Shown here one piece after another: positions 14,175-19,185 of a stretch of DNA of 19,185 nucleotides. The position numbers were made by a program, and so were the translations under genes. The DNA is from Pseudomonadota bacterium (GTDB taxonomy: Bacteria > Pseudomonadota > Alphaproteobacteria > Rhizobiales > Beijerinckiaceae): assembly GCA_023386115.1 (NCBI GenBank), contig JAEWKL010000914.1, positions 1 through 19,185 on the forward strand, given 5' to 3'. Positions within the stretch are counted from its first letter, which is position 1, and every line of letters starts with the position of its first letter. The notes under the pieces were generated by a model. The model worked only from the letters and a program-made list of their open reading frames with translations. It was not told where the DNA came from and made no database searches.

Positions 14175-14588
14175 ATGACCACCGTCGCACCGACCGTCGG
14201 CGATCGCTCCGACATGGGCAGCACCAGCACCAGTGAAACCAACGCGCTGATCGCCAGCGACCGTGTCGAGGGCACCACCGTGCGCCGTCCGAACGGCGAC
14301 AGCATCGGCCGGATCGAGCGCCTGATGATCGAGAAGGCCACCGGCAAGGTGGTCTACGCCGTGATGAGCTTCGGCGGCTTCCTCGGCATCGGCGAGGGCT
14401 ATCACACCATCCCGTGGTCGACCCTGCGCTTCGCGCCGGAGCTGGACGCCTACGTGCTCGACCTCACCGAGGAGCAGCTCCGCGCCGCGCCGCCGGCCTC
14501 GGCGGAGGGCAACGATCCCTCCTATGACCGGAAATGGGAGGAGCACGTCCACCGCTACTTCAACGCCACGCCGTACTGGAGCATCTGA
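14175..14588 (+). CDS. PRC-barrel domain protein
   Basis: This 137-residue soluble protein has a PRC-barrel at about 27-95 (LIASDRVEGTTVRRPNG, SIGRIERLMIEKATGKVVYA, FLGIGEGYHTIPWSTLRF). A short acidic and aromatic tail includes YDRKWEEHVHRYF. PRC-barrels are small beta domains found in RimM, photosynthetic reaction-centre H subunits and many stress proteins of alphaproteobacteria; the molecular task here is unknown. GGAGAG six bases upstream fixes the ATG at 14175, although the frame is open far upstream. The EcfG promoter just before it marks the gene as a likely general-stress-response member. It converges with the small secreted-protein gene with a 20-bp gap. Confidence 0.9.
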   Translation: MTTVAPTVGDRSDMGSTSTSETNALIASDRVEGTTVRRPNGDSIGRIERLMIEKATGKVVYAVMSFGGFLGIGEGYHTIPWSTLRFAPELDAYVLDLTEEQLRAAPPASAEGNDPSYDRKWEEHVHRYFNATPYWSI

Positions 14589-14608
14589 CGTCTCCCGGCG
14601 GGGCCGCC

Positions 14609-14977
14609 TCACGGCGCCTCCGCCGGCACGCCCGACGGGGCCCAGCGGCACAGGCTCGTCTCCTTCACCTTCAGGCAGTCATAGGCGATGCCGCCGATCA
14701 CCACCCGCTCGGCATTGCCCTCGATCCGGTCGCGGCCGACCCGCGTGCAGCCGAGATGGTCGGCCTTCGGGTCGGCCAGCCGCGTCTTGATCGCGGTGGG
14801 GTTGCCCCCCGTCTCCGCCATCAGGATGCGCAGGTTGGACAGGGCCCCGCAGGTCAGGACCTTCTCGGGCCCGGCGGGCTTGGCGGGCGCCTTCGACCTC
14901 TGAGCGCTCGCCGGCTCCGCCAGCAACGCGAGGACGAGCCAGCATCCAGCCCGGAACCCGGCGAGGACGCGCCTCAC
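14609..14977 (-). CDS. Small secreted cysteine-containing protein, unknown function
   Basis: I do not recognise this 122-residue protein. It begins with a signal peptide (two arginines, then CWLVLALLAEPASA) ending near residue 26. The mature part has four cysteines, in VLTCGALSNL, LGCTRVGRD, IAYDCLKV and SLCRWAPSG, which could form two disulfides, as expected in the periplasm. The GTG at 14977 is preferred over the longer frame because GAGGG lies nine bases before it and it begins right at the signal peptide. It starts 17 bases after the EVE-domain gene stop, so the two are probably co-transcribed. The region before the first cysteine is Lys/Ala/Pro-rich and probably unstructured. Confidence 0.75.
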   Translation of the reverse strand: MRRVLAGFRAGCWLVLALLAEPASAQRSKAPAKPAGPEKVLTCGALSNLRILMAETGGNPTAIKTRLADPKADHLGCTRVGRDRIEGNAERVVIGGIAYDCLKVKETSLCRWAPSGVPAEAP

Positions 14978-14994
14978 GCGTTGGCCCTCATCGA

Positions 14995-15408
14995 TCAGAG
15001 GCCTCCCATGCGGCGCACCAGCGCCCACTCCGCCTCGCTGACCGGCTGCACCGACAGGCGCGAGTTGTTGACGAGCACCATCTCGCGCAAGGCCGGCTCG
15101 GCCTTGATCGCGTCCAGGGTGACGGGATGAGGGAGCGCCGCGACCGCCTTCAGGTCGACCATGCCGAAGCGGCCGCTCTCATCGGTATGGTCGGGATAAT
15201 AGGTGCGGATCACCTCGACGACGCCGACCACCGCCTTGCCCTCGTTCGAGTGATAGAAGAAGCCCTGCTCGCCGAGCCGCATCGCTTCGAGATTCTTGCG
15301 GGCGACGTGGTTGCGCACCCCGTTCCAGTACGTTCCCGCCGCGCCGGCGGCGACCTGGTCGTCCCACGACCAGACCGAAGGCTCGGACTTGTAGAGCCAG
15401 TACGCCAT
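14995..15408 (-). CDS. EVE domain-containing protein
   Basis: This 137-residue protein is almost wholly one EVE domain, a PUA-like fold. The family pattern is clear: AYWLYKSEPSVWSWDDQ at the start, then YWNGVRNHVARKNLEAM, GEQGFFYHSNEGKAVVGVVE, and VNNSRLSVQPVSEAEW near the end. EVE proteins are thought to bind modified bases in DNA or RNA; the exact role in bacteria is not settled. The frame is open upstream to 15477, but the ATG at 15408 starts the domain and has GAGGGA about ten bases before it. It lies in a two-gene unit with the small secreted protein. There is no restriction system nearby. Confidence 0.93.
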   Translation of the reverse strand: MAYWLYKSEPSVWSWDDQVAAGAAGTYWNGVRNHVARKNLEAMRLGEQGFFYHSNEGKAVVGVVEVIRTYYPDHTDESGRFGMVDLKAVAALPHPVTLDAIKAEPALREMVLVNNSRLSVQPVSEAEWALVRRMGGL

Positions 15409-15699
15409 CCCGTCGTCTTCCCTCTCGCACGCGGCACGCTCATGCCCGCTCGCGCATTGCCGCGCATGGGCCCCCATCGCCCGATCCGGGGGCGCGAGTC
15501 CAGGGGGAACGGCCGACGCGTCCTGCGGTCACCTGACCCAGGGTTTGCCGGAGCGGCGCGTGTGACCGCCACGGTCATGCCGAAAGGCCGCCGGCACAGC
15601 TAGAGATCGCCAGGCCGGAGAAAGCTGACGCGACGCGCCGAACGAAGGACTCTGTATCAGGGTGACGATGGCGTGAGGACGACGCGGCGCGGAGTGATC
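15409..15699. other. Intergenic region upstream of the EVE gene and the LysE pseudogene
   Basis: About 290 bp separate the EVE gene (-) from the decayed exporter (+). A short perfect dyad, TGACCG-CCA-CGGTCA, lies at 15564-15578 and could be an operator for either gene. No open frame here looks like a real gene and no clear promoter hexamers were recognised. Confidence 0.45.
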
Positions 15700-16295
15700 G
15701 TGGACTGGATTTGACGTCTCTTGGCGGGCGCGTTCGCAGTCGCGATGTCGATGACGCCCGGCCCCAACAACATCATGGTGGTGGCCTCCGGCGCGATCCG
15801 CGGCTTCGCCCGCACCGTGCCGCATAGGCTCGGCATCGCCGCTGGTTTCCCCGTGATGCTGGTTATCCTCGGCACCACCGGCCGGCCGCTCCTCACCGCT
15901 CCTCATGTCCGCGCACTGCTGAAAGAGGTCGGCGCAGCCTACCCGCTGCGGCTCGCCTGGACGATCGCGAACTCCGATCCCGATCCGGTCGACGATCCCG
16001 CCACGAAGACATCCGGGCGCCCGCTCGGCGGCTTGCAGACGGCCCTGTTCCGCCGGTCAACGTGACGGCCCTGGGTCATCGCCGCCGGCGCGCTCGCCAT
16101 CGAGACCGCCGATCCGAGGGCAGCCCGCTCGCCGCGACGCGGCTGCTCGTGGTGCTGTTCGGGCTCGTCGCCCTGCCCTGCCAGCGTCTCTGGACGCTCC
16201 TCGGCGTCGGCACCACCCGGGTGCAGAGGACGCGGCGGAGGTTGTGGCGGTCCAGCCTCGCCATGGCCGGGCTGCCGGTTGGCATCCCTGGTGCC
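15700..16295 (+). pseudogene. Decayed LysE/RhtB-family amino-acid exporter
   Basis: The remains read as a LysE-type exporter, a family of about 200 residues with five or six membrane helices. The original start is probably the GTG at 15700, with GGAG five bases before it, but codon 5 is TGA (15712). After it the hallmark FAVAMSMTPGPNNIM and GFARTVPHRLGIAAGFPV are intact. A second stop at 16063-16065 falls where relatives have a WVNPKAW-like stretch; flanking PWVIAAGALA resumes in the same frame, so a pair of small compensating indels is likely. Around 16100-16125 the reading moves to another frame, which carries LLVVLFGLVALPC and LWTLLGVG, the expected C-terminal helices. Three independent lesions make this a pseudogene rather than a sequencing error, though one lesion alone could be an error. 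Confidence 0.85.
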
Positions 16296-16323
16296 GGCCC
16301 AGTGGGAATGGCAGGAACGGCCG

Positions 16324-16339
16324 CGTTTCCCGTGAAACA
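16324..16339. other. parS-like ParB-binding site
   Basis: CGTTTCCCGTGAAACA matches the conserved bacterial parS 16-mer TGTTTCACGTGAAACA at 14 of 16 positions, and the inner 14-mer at 13 of 14. It lies in non-coding DNA just downstream of secB, between the LysE pseudogene and the secB hairpin. ParB tolerates some single changes in parS, so binding is plausible but untested. Confidence 0.45.
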
Positions 16340-16351
16340 CTTTTTGAAGGT

Positions 16352-16375
16352 GCGCGGGCCGGACCCGGCCCGCGC
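16352..16375 (-). terminator. GC-rich hairpin after secB
   Basis: A perfect 10-bp stem (16352-16361 with 16366-16375) with a four-base loop begins nine bases after the secB stop on the minus strand. Position and strength suit a transcript end for secB. The strand it would serve has no T-run after the stem (ACCTTCAAAAAG follows), so it is not a classical Rho-independent terminator. Confidence 0.5.
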
Positions 16376-16384
16376 GAACCGGCC

Positions 16385-16882
16385 TTACGCCACGCCGCCC
16401 TGCGCCTGGGCCTCGGCGGCCTTCTGGCGGTAGAGGCCGACGAAGTCGATCGGATCGATGTAGAGCGGCGGGAAGCCGCCGTTGCGCACTGCGTCGGCGA
16501 TGATCTGGCGGGCGAACGGGAACAGCAGCCGCGGGCACTCGATCATCACGGCCGGATGCATCTGGTCCTGCGGGATGTTGCGCAGGCGGAAGATGCCCGC
16601 ATAGGTCAGCTCGAAGGCGAACAGCACCTCGGTGCCGATCTTGGCGTCACCCTCGAGGCGCAGGTCGACCTCGAAATCCTCCTCGGCGAGTTGCCGGGCG
16701 TTGACGTTGACCTGGATGTTGATCTGCGGACCCTGCTGCTGCGGCTGCAGCGAGCGCGGCGCGTTCGGGTTCTCGAAGGAGAGGTCCTTGGCGTATTGCG
16801 CCAGGGCGTTGAGGGTCGGGGTGAAGTCGTCGGGCTGCGCCGCGGCGCCACCGTTGCCGTTCGGGACCGGGGAATCGGCCAT
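16385..16882 (-). CDS. secB: Protein-export chaperone SecB
   Basis: This 165-residue cytoplasmic chaperone holds preproteins unfolded for SecA. After a low-complexity N-terminus (residues 1-18, Gly/Ala/Asn-rich), the SecB core follows: LNALAQYAKDLSFENPNAP (24-42), INIQVNVNARQL, FEVDLRLEGDAKIGTEVLF, FELTYAGIFRL, and the closing MIECPRLLFPFARQIIADAV and GGFPPLYIDPIDFVGLY. The length matches alphaproteobacterial SecB. The ATG at 16882 is chosen by homology to the normal N-terminus; the frame runs upstream without a stop, but that part lacks family features. It is transcribed away from the Tim44-domain gene, leaving a 438-bp gap between them. Confidence 0.96.
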   Translation of the reverse strand: MADSPVPNGNGGAAAQPDDFTPTLNALAQYAKDLSFENPNAPRSLQPQQQGPQINIQVNVNARQLAEEDFEVDLRLEGDAKIGTEVLFAFELTYAGIFRLRNIPQDQMHPAVMIECPRLLFPFARQIIADAVRNGGFPPLYIDPIDFVGLYRQKAAEAQAQGGVA

Positions 16883-17320
16883 GGCGGAGGGTTCCTTCGA
16901 GGGCTGGACGTAAACGACGAGCCGACGCGCTGGCGCGAAAAACGGCGCGCGCGACGGCGGCGTTGCCGCTATCATGCCCGTAGGCCGCGAACAAGCAGAG
17001 GCGCCGATCATCTCCTCCGCGTCACTGCCTTCCGTCTTCCCACCGCAGCGGCAGGCCGGCGTCCCTCCGACATGCGGCAGGGATTCACAAGTACCCGATC
17101 CGCGCGTCGTCGCGGGCAGGCGCCTGGATACCGCGATGCCCCGTCCCCATATCCCTCGAAGGGCCCGCGGTGCGGTGCCGGCCGGACGCTTGCCTTGCTC
17201 CGGTCCCGGTGCCAAAGCCGTCGACGCGCCGGAGATGTCGCAAGCTGTGCCGGGACGGTCAGGGATGCTCCGCGTGAAGCCGCCAAGGAAGCCGCCAAGA
17301 ACGGATCGATGAACGGATCG
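16883..17320. other. 438-bp intergenic region between secB and the Tim44-domain gene
   Basis: This divergent gap must contain promoters for both genes, but I could not recognise convincing hexamers. It is GC-rich, with small GC inverted repeats around 16932-16955. In several Rhizobiales an fxsA gene lies at this point as I recall; I see no FxsA-like frame here on either strand. Confidence 0.5.
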
Positions 17321-17323
17321 ATG
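17300..17323 (+). repeat. 12-bp tandem duplication carrying the start codon
   Basis: AACGGATCGATG occurs twice in a row (17300-17311 and 17312-17323). Each copy ends in an in-frame ATG, giving alternative starts at 17309 and 17321 for the Tim44-domain gene, with a third ATG at 17324. An AAGGA at 17285-17289 is far from any of them, so the true start is unclear. Confidence 0.75.
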
Positions 17324-18043
17324 ATGCAGGATTCCCTCGACCTTACGACCCTCATCTTCCTCGGGCTTGCGGTCTTCGTGATCTGGAAGCTGCGCTCGGT
17401 CCTCGGGCAGAAGACCGGCAATGAGCGGCCGCCCTTCAACCCCCTGGCCCGGCGCGAGGAGCCGCCCGCCGCTCCCCGCGACGGCGACAACGTCGTGCGG
17501 CTACCGGGCGCGGGCCCCGAGCGCGGCGCCGCCGCGCCGGTCGCGACTGCGGTGCCGCGGAACTGGAAAGGCGTGGTCGAGCCGAACTCGCCCGCCGCTC
17601 GCGGCCTCGACCTGATCCTCCAGCAGGAGCCGAGCTTCGACCCCCGCTCCTTCACCGACGGCGCCAAGGTCGCCTACGAGACGATCGTGACGGCCTTCGC
17701 CAAGGGTGATCGCAAGACGCTCAAGACCCTGCTCTCGCGCGAGGTTGCGGACGGGTTCGAGCGGGCGATCCAGGGCCGCGAGCGCGCCGGACAGACTGTC
17801 GAGACCACCTTCGTGTCGATCGACCGGGCCGAGATCGTCGGGGTCGACGTGCGCAACCGCGTGGCGCAGGTCACCGTGCGCTATCTCTCGAAGCTGATCA
17901 CCGCCACCCGCGGCCCGCAGGGTCAGGTGATCGACGGCAGCCCTGAGAAGGTCGTCGACGTAACCGACGTTTGGACCTTCGCCCGCACCCTCGGCAGCCG
18001 CGACCCGAACTGGCAGCTCGTGGCCACGGAAGCCGGGCACTGA
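17321..18043 (+). CDS. Tim44-like domain membrane protein
   Basis: This protein of about 240 residues is anchored in the inner membrane by one N-terminal helix (LTTLIFLGLAVFVIWKL, residues 7-23). A proline-rich linker follows (about 30-85), then a Tim44-like domain with an NTF2-type fold at about 95-235. Typical pieces are FDPRSFTDGAKVAYETIVTA, GDRKTLKTLLSREVADGFE, ISKLITATRG-like strands and DVTDVWTFAR near the end. It is the bacterial relative (TimA type) of the mitochondrial import motor subunit Tim44; its task in bacteria is not well defined, but its place beside secB and mltA points to envelope biogenesis. The start is uncertain because three ATGs lie close together in a 12-bp duplication. 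A GC hairpin follows the stop. Confidence 0.92.
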   Translation: MMQDSLDLTTLIFLGLAVFVIWKLRSVLGQKTGNERPPFNPLARREEPPAAPRDGDNVVRLPGAGPERGAAAPVATAVPRNWKGVVEPNSPAARGLDLILQQEPSFDPRSFTDGAKVAYETIVTAFAKGDRKTLKTLLSREVADGFERAIQGRERAGQTVETTFVSIDRAEIVGVDVRNRVAQVTVRYLSKLITATRGPQGQVIDGSPEKVVDVTDVWTFARTLGSRDPNWQLVATEAGH

Positions 18044-18052
18044 GGGTGCCGT

Positions 18053-18077
18053 GCCGGCGGCTTGATCGGCCGCCGGC
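18053..18077 (+). terminator. Hairpin between the Tim44-domain gene and mltA
   Basis: GCCGGCGGC (18053-18061) and GCCGCCGGC (18069-18077) form a perfect 9-bp stem with a seven-base loop, starting nine bases after the Tim44-gene stop. No T-run follows, so it may only weaken read-through into mltA or protect the upstream mRNA 3' end. Confidence 0.45.
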
Positions 18078-18186
18078 CCTCGGCGACAATCATCCGTCGT
18101 TACGGTCATCCGCTGCCGGAACCCTGTGCTGTCTTGTGCGGCGCGACCCTTGAACAGCTTTCCCGGGGCCGGAGCCCGACCAGCCC

Positions 18187-19185
18187 ATGCCACCGGCCCT
18201 CGGCCTCAATTTCGCTGCCCATCCTGTCATCGGACGCGTTCCCGCCGGACTGCTCCTTGCCGCCTTGCTCGCCTGCGGTGGTGGAGTGAATGCGACCCCG
18301 TTGCGGGTCGGCGAGGCGGTGCTCGAGCCTGTCCCCCTCGGTACCCTGCCCGGCTTCTCCGGCGACGATCTCGCGGCGGCCCTCGCAGCCTTCCGGGCGA
18401 CCTGCGTCGCGCGGGCCGGCCCGGTCCTCGCAGAGGCGGCGCCGGGCGCGCCGAGCCAGGATCTCGCCGGGCCCTGCGCCGCCGCGGCCGACGTGCCGCC
18501 GGAGGGAGCCCGGGCCTTCTTCGAGCAGAACTTCTCTGCCTACCGCGTCCTGCGGCCGAACCGCGACGCCCTCTCGGAGCGCGATGCCGGTTTCCTCACC
18601 GGCTATTTCGAGCCCGAGCTTGCCGGCTCGCCGGTGCCGACGCCGGACTTTGCCGTGCCCGCCCTGGCCCGGCCTGACGACCTCGTCTCGCTGGAGCCCG
18701 GCGAGACCCGGCCCGGCCTCGACCCCTTGTTTCGCGCCGCACGCCGCGACGGCGACGCCTTCCTGCCCTATCCGGATCGGGCGGCGATCGAGGACGGGGC
18801 GCTCGGCGCCCGCGCCCGCCCGCTGCTCTGGCTGCGCGACGCCGTCGACCTCCTGGTGCTGCAAGTCCAGGGCTCCGGCCGGGTGCGCCTGCCCGATGGT
18901 CGCTCGGTGCGCCTCGCCTATGACGGCCGCAACGGCCGGCCCTACACCTCGGTCGCCCGCATGATCGTCACCCGCGGCCACCTGCCGCTCGAAGGCCTGA
19001 CGCTCGCCCGCTGGACCGGCTGGCTGCGCGCCCATCCGGACATCGCCCGCGACCTGATCCGCCGCAACGCCTCCTACATCTTCTTTCGCATCGACGAGAG
19101 CATCCCGGAGGAGGCCGGCCCGCGCGGCGGCGCCGGCGTGCCGCTGACCGCGGGGCGCAGCCTCGCGGTCGACGCCCCGCTGTGG
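18187..19185 (+). CDS. mltA: Membrane-bound lytic murein transglycosylase A, MltA (3' partial)
   Basis: The frame runs from the ATG at 18187 to the right edge without a stop, 333 codons. The N-terminus has a hydrophobic stretch GLLLAALLACGGG at about 21-33; the LLAC could be a lipobox, as in the E. coli lipoprotein, though the match is loose. The MltA domain follows: GYFEPELAGSPVPTP, then the paired LLVLQVQGSGRVRLPDG and RLAYDGRNGRPYTSVARMI motifs, and an ASYIFFRIDE stretch leading to GAGVPLTAGRSLAVD at the start of the 3D domain. The catalytic Asp region of that domain lies beyond the window. It would cleave glycan strands to anhydromuropeptides in the periplasm. It follows the Tim44-domain gene by 143 bp, a pairing common in this order. 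Confidence 0.93.
   Translation, partial: MPPALGLNFAAHPVIGRVPAGLLLAALLACGGGVNATPLRVGEAVLEPVPLGTLPGFSGDDLAAALAAFRATCVARAGPVLAEAAPGAPSQDLAGPCAAAADVPPEGARAFFEQNFSAYRVLRPNRDALSERDAGFLTGYFEPELAGSPVPTPDFAVPALARPDDLVSLEPGETRPGLDPLFRAARRDGDAFLPYPDRAAIEDGALGARARPLLWLRDAVDLLVLQVQGSGRVRLPDGRSVRLAYDGRNGRPYTSVARMIVTRGHLPLEGLTLARWTGWLRAHPDIARDLIRRNASYIFFRIDESIPEEAGPRGGAGVPLTAGRSLAVDAPLW

Noticed and set aside
18106..19035. A 309-codon minus-strand frame opposite mltA
   Set aside because: The plus strand carries continuous MltA motifs up to the window edge; the minus-strand product is low-complexity.

Overview
The window is GC-rich, densely packed bacterial DNA. It looks like an alphaproteobacterium of the order Hyphomicrobiales, most likely Methylobacterium or a relative. 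The grounds are the secB / Tim44-domain / mltA neighbourhood at the right end, a textbook alphaproteobacterial EcfG (general stress response) promoter, the PAS plus helix-turn-helix regulator type, and the strong high-GC codon bias. The genus is an inference from overall look, not from a search.

Left part (1-1863, + strand): the 3' part of an AIF-type, FAD/NAD(P)-dependent ferredoxin reductase that runs off the left edge, then a four-copy 16-bp tandem repeat, then a MarR-family regulator. Middle part (1867-10245): a divergent catabolic island. Leftward genes are a crotonase, a periplasmic binding protein, a feruloyl-CoA-synthase-like ligase and a hotdog thioesterase. Rightward genes are a 3-hydroxyacyl-CoA dehydrogenase, a BKACE (beta-keto acid cleavage, DUF849) enzyme, a second paralogous binding protein and a DUF3237 protein. 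The two arms start from a 137-bp control region holding the most AT-rich stretch of the island and an imperfect dyad that may be an operator. Together they suggest uptake of an aromatic or other unsaturated acid, CoA activation, hydration, oxidation to a 3-oxo acyl-CoA, hydrolysis, and transfer of the acyl group to acetyl-CoA by BKACE in place of a thiolase. No thiolase and no ABC permease or ATPase genes are in the window.

Right-middle part (10246-15408): a PAS-PAS-HTH regulator (-), a roughly 560-bp non-coding stretch, a small membrane protein (+), msrA (+) with a strong terminator, mepA (-), a PRC-barrel protein (+) under an EcfG promoter, a small secreted cysteine-containing protein (-) and an EVE-domain protein (-). 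Most are envelope or stress housekeeping genes.

Right end (15700-19185): a decayed LysE-family exporter (two nonsense codons and a frameshift), a parS-like site, secB (-), then a Tim44-domain membrane protein and mltA (+, cut by the right edge). The secB neighbourhood is often near the chromosome origin in this order, which makes the parS-like site more interesting. I found no rRNA, tRNA, CRISPR array or intact insertion sequence.
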